This document shows, piece after piece, positions 18,982 to 28,700 of a stretch of 47,669 nt of DNA. The stretch comes from Pirellulales bacterium (GTDB lineage Bacteria; Planctomycetota; Planctomycetia; Pirellulales; Lacipirellulaceae), in the NCBI GenBank assembly GCA_022448345.1, contig JAKVCB010000014.1, forward strand, positions 1 through 47,669, given 5' to 3'. Each line of letters starts with the position of its first letter. Position 1 is the stretch's first letter. The notes beneath the pieces were generated by a model. The model worked only from the letters and a program-made list of their open reading frames with translations, was not told the DNA's origin and made no database searches. The position numbers were made by a program, and so were the translations under genes.

Positions 18982-20424
18982 ATGAATCGCCAATGTACAG
19001 GATACGATTCGGCAAATGGCATGAGTCGCCGCCAGATGCTGAGTCGTTTTGGGTTGGGGCTCGGGGCAGTCGCTTTGGCGGAGCTCGAATCCCCTCTCGG
19101 CGCTGCTGAAACCGGCCCGGCGCTACCAGCACTGCACCTGGCTCCCAAGGCCAAGCGGGTGATCTATCTCTTTCAAAGTGGCGCTCCTTCACAAATTGAC
19201 CTTTTTGACCACAAGCCATTGCTCAACGAACTGCATGGGACGGAACTTCCCGAGGAAGTCCGGCGCGGCCAGCGCTTAACCAGCATGTCGGGAAACCAGG
19301 CCAGCCTTCCGCTGGTAGGTTCGCCTTACAAGTTTGCCCAACATGGAGAGAGCGGCACCTGGTTCAGTGAATTGCTGCCTCATACTGCAGCAGTTGCCGA
19401 CCAGCTTTGCATGATTTCCTCGATGTATACAGAAGCCATCAACCATGGACCTGCGGTCACGTTTTTTCAGACTGGTTCGCAATTTCCTGGCCGACCAAGT
19501 ATGGGCGCATGGCTCAATTATGGCCTGGGGGCTTCGAACGCAAATTTGCCTTCGTTTGTGGTACTGATTTCCAAGAACGAAGGAGGGCAGCCGCTCATTT
19601 CTCGTTTGTGGGGAAGCGGGTTCCTTCCGAGTGAACATCAAGGGGTTCGGTTTCGATCGGGCGAAGACCCCGTTCTCTATCTCAGTAACCCATCAGGCAT
19701 CGATGCCAACAGTCGCCGTGCGATGCTTCATCGACTGCGGGAATTGCACGAACTTCAGCTTGAGCGAACCGGTGACACTGAAATTGAAGCGCGCATCGGC
19801 CAGTATGAGCTGGCCTACAAGATGCAAATGTCGATTCCCGACGTTACCAATATGGCAAGTGAGCCAGAGCATATTTTCAAGCTCTACGGCGAAGATTCAC
19901 GCGAGCCAGGCACTTATGCGGCAAACTGCCTGCTTGCCCGGCGCCTGGCAGAGCAGGATGTCCGCTTTATTCAGCTCTACCATCGAGGCTGGGATCACCA
20001 TGCTAACGTGCCTGGCAGGTTGCCTGGTAAATGTCAGCAAACCGACCAGGCTTCGGCTGCCCTGATCACCGATCTTCACCAGCGCGGCTTGCTCGAAGAG
20101 ACCCTGGTTGTTTGGGGTGGCGAGTTTGGCCGTACGAATTACTGCCAGGGGAAATTGGCGGCAAGTAAATTTGGTCGGGATCATCACCCCCGGTGTTTTT
20201 CGATTTGGGCAGCTGGTGGCGGGATCAAGCCGGGGATTACCTACGGAAAAACCGATCCTTTCAGTTACAACGTCACACAGGACGGGGTTCACATCCATGA
20301 TTTCCAGGCAACCCTCCTGCACCTTTTGGGGATTGACCACGAACAGCTGACCTACAAACACCAGGGCCGCCGTTACCGACTGACAGATGTTCATGGCAAT
20401 GTGGTGCCGGAAATCGTGGCGTGA
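18982..20424 (+). CDS. DUF1501 protein, Tat-exported
   Basis: A 480-residue DUF1501 family protein. A twin-arginine-type signal (SRRQMLSRFGLGLGAVALAEL) occupies about residues 15-35. I chose the ATG at 18982 over a TTG six codons earlier because it gives the more usual start and keeps the Tat region near the N-terminus. Family blocks include YLFQSGAPSQIDLFDHKP, a WGGEFGRT motif and FGRDHHPRCF near the C-terminal third, and an HIHDFQATLLHLLGIDHEQLT ending. It forms the standard pair with the preceding DUF1549/DUF1553 gene, and the ThuA-like gene begins 29 bp after its stop, so a three-gene operon is likely. Function is not established. Confidence 0.88.
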   Translation: MNRQCTGYDSANGMSRRQMLSRFGLGLGAVALAELESPLGAAETGPALPALHLAPKAKRVIYLFQSGAPSQIDLFDHKPLLNELHGTELPEEVRRGQRLTSMSGNQASLPLVGSPYKFAQHGESGTWFSELLPHTAAVADQLCMISSMYTEAINHGPAVTFFQTGSQFPGRPSMGAWLNYGLGASNANLPSFVVLISKNEGGQPLISRLWGSGFLPSEHQGVRFRSGEDPVLYLSNPSGIDANSRRAMLHRLRELHELQLERTGDTEIEARIGQYELAYKMQMSIPDVTNMASEPEHIFKLYGEDSREPGTYAANCLLARRLAEQDVRFIQLYHRGWDHHANVPGRLPGKCQQTDQASAALITDLHQRGLLEETLVVWGGEFGRTNYCQGKLAASKFGRDHHPRCFSIWAAGGGIKPGITYGKTDPFSYNVTQDGVHIHDFQATLLHLLGIDHEQLTYKHQGRRYRLTDVHGNVVPEIVA

Positions 20425-20453
20425 ATCGGTAGGAAACCACGAGGAATTATTAT

Positions 20454-21551
20454 ATGAATCTGTTTTTTGAAACTTGTTCGATGTCGATTTGGATTGCGGC
20501 AGTCTTGTTTTTAAGTACGTTTGTCCCTAGCGCATTTTCCGACGACCCGTGGGTTGTTTATGAAGGACGTTCAGGGCCAGGAAGTGGCAAACATGTGGTG
20601 CTAATCTCAGGGGACGAAGAATATCGCTCCGAGGAAGCACTGCCGCAACTCGCCAAGATCCTGGCAACCCATCACGGTTTCACCTGCACGGTGTTGTTTG
20701 CAATCGATCCCGATAGCGGCATCATCAATCCGAACTACACAAGCAATATCCCTGGGCTGGAACTTCTTGAGACGGCAGATTTGGCGATTGTTTTTACCCG
20801 TCTGCGCGATTTGCCAGATCATCAAATGCAGGCGATCGATGACTATTTAAAGAGTGGTCGGCCTGTGCTCGGACTTCGAACAGCAACCCATGCCTTTGAG
20901 TTTGATGAACAAAGTCCTTGGGCCCACTATGGCAACAGCTATGCTGGGAAACAACAGGCCTGGGAAGGTGGATTCGGTCGGCTTGTGTTGGGTGAAAAAT
21001 GGATTAACCATCACGGTGCACACAAGCATGAAAGTACGCGTGGAATTGTGGCGGTGGGGGCTACTGGGCATCCCATCACGCGGGGGATTCGCGCCGGCGA
21101 TATTTGGGGTCCGACGGATGTGTATGGTGTGCGGTTGCCACTGCCAGGAGATAGTCAACCGATTATTTCCGGAGAGGTGATGACGCGCAAAGGCGACTTC
21201 GACGCCAACGATCCGTTTTATGGGATGTGTCCTGACGACGGCCCTCCGGTCGAAGGTGAGAAGAATGATCCCTTGATGCCGATCGTGTGGACCAAAACTT
21301 ACCAGCTGCCAGATGGCCAGGCGGGCCGTGCCTTAACATCAACCGTTGGAGCTTCGGTGGATCTCCTCGCGGAAGGAACACGACGCGTGTTGGTCAACGG
21401 GGTTTACTGGTGCCTGGGGATGGAAGAACAAATCCCCGATCAAGGGACTGAGGTTGCATTGGTAGGAACGTATGAACCCACCAAGTATGAGTTTCGCAGC
21501 GATGAGTTCTGGAAGCAGCGCCAGATGAAGCCTGCAGAACACCAGCGTTAA
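20454..21551 (+). CDS. ThuA-like domain protein, secreted
   Basis: A 365-residue protein with an N-terminal signal peptide ending near SAFSDDPW. The core matches the ThuA (trehalose utilisation) family, which has a class I glutamine-amidotransferase-like fold: HVVLISGDEEYRSEEALPQLAKIL at the start, an ADLAIVFTRLRDLPDHQMQAIDDYLKSGRPVLGLRTATHAF block, then WINHHGAHKHE. Planctomycete genomes carry many secreted ThuA-like proteins whose function is unproved, so trehalose should not be assumed. A good ribosome-binding site (GAGGA at 20441-20445) lies 8 bp upstream. The close spacing after the DUF1501 gene makes it the probable last gene of the operon. Confidence 0.85.
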   Translation: MNLFFETCSMSIWIAAVLFLSTFVPSAFSDDPWVVYEGRSGPGSGKHVVLISGDEEYRSEEALPQLAKILATHHGFTCTVLFAIDPDSGIINPNYTSNIPGLELLETADLAIVFTRLRDLPDHQMQAIDDYLKSGRPVLGLRTATHAFEFDEQSPWAHYGNSYAGKQQAWEGGFGRLVLGEKWINHHGAHKHESTRGIVAVGATGHPITRGIRAGDIWGPTDVYGVRLPLPGDSQPIISGEVMTRKGDFDANDPFYGMCPDDGPPVEGEKNDPLMPIVWTKTYQLPDGQAGRALTSTVGASVDLLAEGTRRVLVNGVYWCLGMEEQIPDQGTEVALVGTYEPTKYEFRSDEFWKQRQMKPAEHQR

Positions 21552-21637
21552 GTTCTGCATGGAGTCAGCGTGCGTCAGTTCGGAGGGTGTTCTGCCTGGC
21601 AACCCAGGATGATCCGGCCCGTACCCCACAACTATTC

Positions 21638-21676
21638 TTTACTGGCATACTTCACTGGCATCCTTCACTGGCATCT
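21638..21676. repeat. 13-bp tandem repeat, three copies
   Basis: Three contiguous 13-bp units, consensus TTCACTGGCATCC (21638-21650, 21651-21663, 21664-21676), with one to three differences. The array lies between the convergent ThuA-like and haloperoxidase genes, where both transcripts end. On its own it does not form a classical terminator. Confidence 0.85.
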
Positions 21677-21717
21677 TTTGCCGGTGCCGCTTGAGTTAGC
21701 CAGGGCATGCGTGTACT

Positions 21718-23733
21718 TCAGTCGCGACGGCGAGGCAGGCCAATGCCGAGCATCACAAAACCGGCCAGCATCATCAAGCAGGTTGACGGTTCGGGCACGC
21801 TAAAATGCTGTAGGGCGTAATCGTAGGCTAAATTTCCACACACCGATCCCATGACCCGTCCCCGAAAGTCGTCTGGCGCAACATGAATGCCGCCCCAGAG
21901 TCGCGAAATTCCAGCTTCGTCGGCAGCATCGTAATACGAGGCCCACTGCAGCGTGACCTCGTTACTGGGGCCGATTTCGAAGTCAAGAAATTCAGGAGTG
22001 AACGTCATTTCGCCTAAACCTTCCGGGAAGTACTGGCTCCCGGTAAAGCGGGTCATGACCTCCGCTGCGGCCCGGCTAAAGGTGCTGTGGCCAGAAACAT
22101 AGGAGGCAAAGGCGGGCGTGACAAAGTTGTTTTGCTGGTAAGGGACCCAGTGCTCCGCCAGGATCCAGTCGGTGCCACTCAACTCTGTTTCTGGATCGTC
22201 AGGCTCGCGGTTCCAGGCGAGTACGGCAACCTTGTCAACCAGCTCCTCCTCGGTGAAAAACGGGAAAAATTCGCCCCTGTGATCACGGTTGGCCTTCACG
22301 TACGCGTTGCGGTGCTTACCACCTTCGGCGATCGATTCGGCAGTAATCAACTCGACAAGTTCTCCTTCAAGGGGCAGTCCATCCGAGTGGTACGACGGCA
22401 GCTGAGCATCCGAAGATTGCCCCAAACTCCCCTGGTAGCGGATCATGGTAATAGGCCGTACGTAGTCATAGACGCGTTTGCTCCCCCATGCGGCGATCGC
22501 CGCATCGTGAACCGCTCCATTGAGGGCGAAGTAGAGCTTTGTGTCCCACTCCAGGTTGTCAACGACGGGCCCGGTGCCGCCAATCCGCTTTTCCAGCAGG
22601 GGGTGCTCAGAGACCTCGTTGGCAATCACGTTCCAGTGTCCTGGGGGCGTTTCCGATTCAGGGCCATCCGCCCAAAACTCCGCCAGTATGCGGCCGTAAT
22701 CGCCAACCTTCACCAAATTGTTGGCATACGGTTGTCCTGTGACGGGATTGACGGAGTATCCCCGATTGGTGTGGGTTCCCAGGGGCCGATTCCCTGCCGT
22801 GTTGGGTGAAATGTTGATCGATTCGAGACCGGGCCCCTTGTTGGGGTCGAGGGAGTTGCTCAATCGCAGGACCTGCAGTGTGTTTTCGGTGTACGCAGCC
22901 GAGCCCAATTGGGGAGCTGGTCCCGGGTCAATCCCCGACCAACTGTAAGGTCCCGGTTCCCCGTTTTGTCCCATCGCAAACGGGGTGACATTCCCCCAGT
23001 GGGGCCCAACATATTCCTGCAGGTTTGAGCCGAGGACAATCCCATTCTGGGCGGTGAACGACGTAATAAAGAGTGGCTGCCAGTGATTGGGATCTACCAG
23101 TGGTGTATTGAAGGTGTCGGTTACCGATGCAAAATCAACCGTCATGGGTGGGTTGACGGAGTGATAACCGGTGTTGTCCTTGTAAGCGCCGGCCGGGTCT
23201 CCTTCGTTGGATCCGTCGTTGGCCGTGGCGTCGATGATCATTTGACCGATCCGATTACCAATGGCAGCTGGCGAATTGCCCACCGTGGTGGTGATTGTTT
23301 TGTCATAGTTGAGGCTATCCATCAGGTCATCGAACATCTGTTGGGATGTGACCGGATCGGTTGCCAGGCTATAGCGGTGGGAAAGAACCCGGTAGGCTGC
23401 GTAGCTCATTGCTTCGTTGCGGGCTGCCGGGATGTCTACCGCCGAGTGCTTGGTTGTGTAGAAATGGCCTTGCGCGGTTGAATCAAACGTCGCCCACGTG
23501 TCGTACAGTGCTGCTGACGTGTGGTACAAGTTGCGCGAATGTACGGTGGGGGCAGGGAAGTCAATACGAATGGAGTCCAGCAGCGCCTGGTTCCATTGTC
23601 GGGAAACGGAGTGTTGGCCAAAAGTGGGAGACGTAACCACCAACCCCAGACAGATTCCCACCACCAAGAGCGTCAAGCAAGGGTTGCTCCTCAAGCGGGT
23701 TTGTAGGCGGTCAAGCCAGTACAAATCGTTCAT
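21718..23733 (-). CDS. Vanadium-dependent haloperoxidase-type protein with PEP-CTERM tail
   Basis: A 671-residue exported protein of the vanadium haloperoxidase/PAP2 phosphatase superfamily. All three vanadate/phosphate-binding motifs are visible: KX6RP (KRVYDYVRP, about residue 419), SGHSTFSRAAAEVM (about 546) and SRX5HX3D (SRLWGGIHVAPD, about 608). The C-terminus has VPEPS, a hydrophobic helix and a basic RRRD end, a PEP-CTERM sorting signal. I chose the ATG at 23733 because it starts directly before a signal peptide (NPCLTLLVVGICLGLVV); a longer frame to 23910 adds an unlikely leader. Family members oxidise halides with peroxide or hydrolyse phosphate esters, and the sequence does not separate the two. 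It is monocistronic. Confidence 0.9.
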   Translation of the reverse strand: MNDLYWLDRLQTRLRSNPCLTLLVVGICLGLVVTSPTFGQHSVSRQWNQALLDSIRIDFPAPTVHSRNLYHTSAALYDTWATFDSTAQGHFYTTKHSAVDIPAARNEAMSYAAYRVLSHRYSLATDPVTSQQMFDDLMDSLNYDKTITTTVGNSPAAIGNRIGQMIIDATANDGSNEGDPAGAYKDNTGYHSVNPPMTVDFASVTDTFNTPLVDPNHWQPLFITSFTAQNGIVLGSNLQEYVGPHWGNVTPFAMGQNGEPGPYSWSGIDPGPAPQLGSAAYTENTLQVLRLSNSLDPNKGPGLESINISPNTAGNRPLGTHTNRGYSVNPVTGQPYANNLVKVGDYGRILAEFWADGPESETPPGHWNVIANEVSEHPLLEKRIGGTGPVVDNLEWDTKLYFALNGAVHDAAIAAWGSKRVYDYVRPITMIRYQGSLGQSSDAQLPSYHSDGLPLEGELVELITAESIAEGGKHRNAYVKANRDHRGEFFPFFTEEELVDKVAVLAWNREPDDPETELSGTDWILAEHWVPYQQNNFVTPAFASYVSGHSTFSRAAAEVMTRFTGSQYFPEGLGEMTFTPEFLDFEIGPSNEVTLQWASYYDAADEAGISRLWGGIHVAPDDFRGRVMGSVCGNLAYDYALQHFSVPEPSTCLMMLAGFVMLGIGLPRRRD

Positions 23734-24204
23734 TTGTCTTCTGGGAAGAGTAAAGGATTGCCAACGCATGTGTGGGACCTTGTACGCTTTGTGGGATGCG
23801 TGCGTAGATGTATCAGCGTCGGTGTCGGTCTGCACACGGATTGGTAAAATCACGTGCAGTAGACCGTTGGTATTAAGGACCAAAGTCCGTGTCGAGACCA
23901 AGCGTTGCAATGTGGGGAAACACTTGTAAGTGAACCCGCTTGGTCGAATTCAATGGAGGTTAATTGGATTAGAACGAAACCAGGAGGAGACAAGCAGGAG
24001 GAGATGAGGTACTTGGGGGGGGCTACCAATCGTGCCCGTAGATTTCTGCAGCGGGGCGACCTTGCCTTGACCTCTCCATTTTCCTTCGGGAAGGGCAATC
24101 TGTCAAAAAAACCGTTGGCCAGAAAGAACCTGCTGGATGGTTTTTCCAACGATTCGAACGGTTTTAACCTTTGGATCGAAGATTCCTGGTGAAACCCCCG
24201 TTCG
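23734..24204. other. Intergenic region upstream of the haloperoxidase gene
   Basis: A gap of about 470 bp between the haloperoxidase start and the DUF1501 terminator. It should contain the haloperoxidase promoter, but I see no clear hexamers. It holds a purine-rich 14-bp tandem repeat at 23981-24008 and a run of eight G at 24015-24022. A 147-codon minus-strand frame across the region overlaps the terminator and the end of the DUF1501 gene and looks non-coding. Confidence 0.45.
23981..24008. repeat. Purine-rich 14-bp tandem repeat, two copies
   Basis: Two adjacent 14-bp units (CAGGAGGAGACAAG and CAGGAGGAGATGAG) differ at two positions. They lie in the long leader or promoter region of the minus-strand haloperoxidase gene. 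Confidence 0.75.
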
Positions 24205-24233
24205 AAAAAAGGACCTGTACAGTTTGGTCCTTT
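24205..24233 (-). terminator. Intrinsic terminator of the DUF1549/DUF1553-DUF1501 operon
   Basis: On the minus strand an 8-bp perfect stem (AAAGGACC, 24233-24226, with GGTCCTTT, 24215-24208) encloses a 10-nt loop and runs into six T residues. It begins 22 bp downstream of the DUF1501 stop codon. This is the clearest Rho-independent terminator in the window. Confidence 0.82.
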
Positions 24234-24255
24234 GCGGAGCACCGAGTGACAGCCC

Positions 24256-25665
24256 TCAGGCAAGAATGGGCTCGACAATTTGGCCGTGCACATCAGTGAG
24301 TCGCATGTCGCGACCCCCGAATCGGAAGGTCAAACGTGTGTGGTCGACACCTAGTAAATGGAGCATCGTGGCGTGCAGATCGTAAATGGTGGTCTCGCCC
24401 CCAACCGCCCGGTAACCGAATTCATCGGTCTGTCCGTAAACGGTCCCACCGGCGATTCCGGCACCAGCCAGCCAGACCGTAAAACCGAACGGATTGTGGT
24501 CGCGACCGCTACTACCTTGAGCAAACGGGGTCCGTCCAAATTCTCCGGACCACACTACGAGCGTTTCTTCCAGCAGCCCACGCTGGTCGAGATCCTTGAG
24601 CAACCCGGCAATTGGCTGGTCGGTCGCCAAAGCATTTTCACGATGATTTTTTTCCAGGTTGCTGTGAGCGTCCCAGCGATCATTTCCCGGTGTTCGCGGA
24701 CAGGTCAGCTCGATAAAGCGAACGCCCCGCTCAATCATCCTGCGGGCGAGCAGGCATTCTCGGCCAAAGATTTGTGTGGGTTCGAAATCGGCGTCCAGCC
24801 CGTAAAGGCGATGTGTCTGTGCCGATTCGGCGGAAAGGTCAGCCAGGTCCGGCACGGTGGTTTGCATGCGGAATGCCAGTTCATAGTTACGGATGGTGCT
24901 CTCGATGCCATCATCGTGTTCAAACCGCTCGGCTACCAACTTGTCGAGGTTCCCGAGGAGGGCGCGCTGCTCTGCAGGTATTGGCGTTGGTGCCTTGAGA
25001 TTTGCGATCGGTAGTTCCTGGGGTTTGAAGATGGTTCCCTGGTGGAGGGCGGGGAGAAAACCAGCCGAAAAGTTGTCCATGCCACCACTGGGAATTAAGC
25101 CGCCATTGATGACGATAAAGGCTGGCAGGTCGGCCGATGCGCTGCCCAAACCATAGCTGATCCAGGCTCCCATGCTGGGCAAGCCTGCTTGACCAAACCC
25201 GGTATGGAGAAAGTAATTCGCCGCATTGTGTTCAGAGAATGGGCTTACCATGTTTCGCACCACTGCCAGTTTGTCCGTACAGGTGGCAATGTGCGGAAAA
25301 AGTTCGCTCACCCATGTGCCAGACTCTCCATGCTGGGAGAATTTCCAGGGGCAGGCCATGGTGGTTCCAATATTATTGAACTGAGTTGGTTCGATCCTGG
25401 CGGGAAAAGGCTTGCCATGTTCCTGCTTGAGCCGCGGTTTTGGATCAAAACTATCGATTTGTGAAACACCACCATCCATGTACAGGAAGATAATATTCTT
25501 GGCCCGGGGAGCATGGTGAAATTGTTCCAGGCCACGTTGCGGATTCTTGGCCTGGCTGTTTGCGGCCCACAGCGACTCCAGTGCGATGGCACCGATGCCA
25601 CCGGCAGAGCGCGACAGGAATTCGCGACGTGAACAGGGGTGTGGCAGAAATCTTCCGCAGTGCAT
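24256..25665 (-). CDS. DUF1501 protein, Tat-exported
   Basis: A 469-residue DUF1501 family protein. The N-terminus has a twin-arginine signal (SRREFLSRSAGGIGAIAL) at about residues 12-29. Family motifs are FLYMDGGVSQIDSFDPKP, WSGEFGRTPF, GRDHNPFGFTVWLAG and the ending DLHATMLHLLGVDHTRLTF. This last block and the GEFGR motif are also found in the other two DUF1501 copies of the window. The gene starts 71 bp after the stop of the DUF1549/DUF1553 gene on the same strand and ends at a strong intrinsic terminator, defining a two-gene operon. The fold is phosphatase/sulfatase-like, but no substrate or reaction is known. Confidence 0.9.
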   Translation of the reverse strand: MHCGRFLPHPCSRREFLSRSAGGIGAIALESLWAANSQAKNPQRGLEQFHHAPRAKNIIFLYMDGGVSQIDSFDPKPRLKQEHGKPFPARIEPTQFNNIGTTMACPWKFSQHGESGTWVSELFPHIATCTDKLAVVRNMVSPFSEHNAANYFLHTGFGQAGLPSMGAWISYGLGSASADLPAFIVINGGLIPSGGMDNFSAGFLPALHQGTIFKPQELPIANLKAPTPIPAEQRALLGNLDKLVAERFEHDDGIESTIRNYELAFRMQTTVPDLADLSAESAQTHRLYGLDADFEPTQIFGRECLLARRMIERGVRFIELTCPRTPGNDRWDAHSNLEKNHRENALATDQPIAGLLKDLDQRGLLEETLVVWSGEFGRTPFAQGSSGRDHNPFGFTVWLAGAGIAGGTVYGQTDEFGYRAVGGETTIYDLHATMLHLLGVDHTRLTFRFGGRDMRLTDVHGQIVEPILA

Positions 25666-25736
25666 AGGTTCTCGATAGGTGCGACCTTACGGGTCGAGCA
25701 AGTTGCAAATCGTCAGCCCTCTTGGAGGCCGGTATT

Positions 25737-28700
25737 CTAAGGAAGGAACACGAACTCTTTTACATTATACAGTGTCAAACAAATCTCAGCCCAAGTTTTG
25801 ATGCGCTGGTCTTGCGTGGGGTTGTTGCCCAGACGTTGGTTCAAATAGTGTTGAATGGTCTGTCGCTCTGTGTTGTCGGGTGGGCGAGCCAACGCTGTCA
25901 AATAAGCGTTTGTCATGGCCTCTTCATCTTGCTCATAACGGTTGACCAGCTGTGCGGCCCAGGAGTGGGCCTGCTGGCGAACAAAAGGATCGTTGAGCAA
26001 AATCAGTGGTTGGGAAGCGGAGTTGCTTTGAAACCTCCGCCCAGTGGTTGTAAAAGGGGTGGGTTTGTCAAAAGCGGTGAGCAAATGACTTGGAGCGTTT
26101 CGTCGGACTTCCACGTAAATACTACGCCGACAATTTCCGTCTACAGGACCGCTCCAATCGGGGCTGCGGTTATGCCGCATAAAATTGGTAATGTGGATTT
26201 GCACACTCGGGCCGTATTGTGCATCGTCCAGATCGCCAGATACGGCAAGAATTGCATCACGAATATTTTCGGCATTTAACCGGCGGACCGGTGCCGCGTG
26301 GAACCATCGATTGGTGGGATCGTGGTGCCGTGATGTCGCGACAGGTGACGACGACATGCGGTACGTAGCCGAGAGCACAAGCCGACGAATAAGTTGCTGG
26401 ATATTCCAGCCACTTTCCACAAATTCGGTCGCCAGGGTATCGAGCAATTCAGGGTGGGAAGGAGCCGTTCCCAGTTCACCAAAATTGTCGGCCGACGTCA
26501 CCAGGCCTTGTCCAAACAAGTGTTGCCATACGCGATTGACAAAGACACGAGCGGTGAGCGGGTTGTGGGGATCCACCAGATGTTCGGCCAATTGCAATCG
26601 CCCACTACCAGGAGTCGCCGGTAGTTCTCCATTGAGGACCGAGAGGAATCTGCGTGGTGTGGTTTCACCGGCAAGGTCCTGGTGATTGCCACGGATATGA
26701 ATGGTTTCGTTTTCGCCATTGCCATCGAGCATGGCAAGCGCCAAAACCGGTTTGGGAATGCGTGTTTCGATCTCTTGCCGCCTATCCACATAAAGCCTGG
26801 CTTGCTCGTGATAGGCAGTGAGCAGGTCCGGCTCCTCGGCAGGAAGTAAATCATCGTGTGCCAGCAACCAGTTCACCAGACTTGCCGCACGGCTATCTCT
26901 CTGCCCCTCGCCGACGTCGGCAAGTGCTGCGCGGAACTGGTTTGCCGTTACTGTTGCCAGTTCGTAAAGGGTCGCTGGCGGTTCCTTGCTTGGTACCGTT
27001 TCCCAGTTGCCTTGCAGTTCAAGAGGGCTTGGTGGCTGTTCGCTGGAAAAGCGAACCTGGCAAAGTTCAAAGTGGTCAGCAGGTGAAAATTCGACGTGCA
27101 CCCGGTGTCCGAGGTACTCATCGACCTTGTGTGCAGTCCATGTATATTCGCCTGGTGATTCGAGCTTTAATTTAAGGTTGGTGTGCAAAGGTCCATACAC
27201 CGTTCGGTGAGAATCAACGGCCAGGAAGACATCGGCAGTGCCACGGTAGTGATACCAAAGCGTGTCTCCAACCACCTCGAAGGTTGGCGTGCGGAACAGC
27301 CCTGTTAAATGAGGGCTGATGTGGCTGGAACAAGCACTCCGGTGTTGGATGATTCGCCGCAGGGGCTGCCGCCGATTGGTCGTAAGTATCCACGTACCAA
27401 CATCTACAGGCCCGTCACCAAAACAGGTTTCGGCAGTTAACCAATCCTCCGGGTTGGCTGCATCCCAACCTTCCGAGAAACAAACGATACGATGTTTTGT
27501 GGGATCATACGGATGGCGCTTCGCCACCAGGTTGAGTTCTCCCTCCTTGTGGGTTGCGATAACCTCCAGGTTGGAGACCCGTTTGCGGTTTTTTTCCTGT
27601 TGATCGCGTTGATGGGATTCGATTTGGTACAGCGTCCGTTTGATTGCCTCAGCTGTTGCTTCGACGATGGTCTCGCCATCTCCATTCAAAGCTACAATGG
27701 CAAACGTATGTAATGGATGTTGGGGATCATCTTTTGCCTGGACCAACTCCTTGGCCAGGCTAAGGGCAGGTTTTGATGACTCTGTCGTTTCGCTGCCCGA
27801 TTCCTTTTTTTGTAAATCGTGTCGTGCCTGGTTGGCGGCGGCCAGCAGTTGATCGGGTAACCCAGCGAGCCGTGGCTGAAGGCATCGCTCGTAGCTTGCA
27901 AAAATCAAGGGGCCCATCTCTTCATTCAAAGTGATCAACTCATCGCGGGCCTGAACAATTTCCTTGGGGTCGGCAATGTTGGCCAGGTGGTACCCACTGC
28001 TTTGCAGAAATCCGCAAAGTGCGTAGTAGTCTGCCGTGGTAATGGCGTCGAATTTGTGATCGTGGCATCGCGCACACGCAATCGTCAAGCCGAGAAAAGT
28101 CTTTCCGAAGACGTCGATTTGGTTGGCAACGCGATCAGCCTCTTCTCCACGAATGTCGACGGGACTGTGGGTTGCCTCGCCAAGATGCCAGAAGCCAGTG
28201 CCTTGAATGGATTGGTTGGTTTTCGTGATGGGGTCGATACGTGGCTCCGGTAGCAGGTCCCCGGCGATGTGCTCCCGTACGAACTGATCATAAGCCACGT
28301 TGGCTCTGAAAGCGCGAATGACATAATCACGGTAGCGCCAGGCATAGGGAATTGCATAGTCCCCCTCATGGCCTTTCGTTTCAGCAAAGCGGACCAAGTC
28401 CAGCCAATGTTGGGCCCAGCATTCACCAAAGGCGGGACTTTCCAACAGTTGTGATACGACTTTCGCCCGACTGTCAGGGGAGGAGTCTTGCAGGAATTTT
28501 TCGATTGCCTCCGGTTTGGGAGGAAGTCCGGTGAGGTGGAACGTTACCCGGCGAAGCCACGTCTGCGGATCGGCTTCCTCGGCAGGTACTAAACCTTCGG
28601 ACTCCAGGCGAGCAAGGATGAACGCATCGACCGGATCGTGGACCCATTCTGGTTGATTGACGGTTGGCACTTCGGATCGTTCAATGGGTTGCCAGCTCCA

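Noticed and set aside
23734-23910. 59-codon N-terminal extension of the haloperoxidase gene
   Set aside because: The extra sequence is rich in Thr, Asp and Arg, precedes a perfectly placed signal peptide and would bury it; the ATG at 23733 is the better start.
23850-24293. 147-codon minus-strand ORF between the DUF1501 and haloperoxidase genes
   Set aside because: It begins inside the DUF1501 gene, runs through the intrinsic terminator and has low-complexity, non-family sequence.
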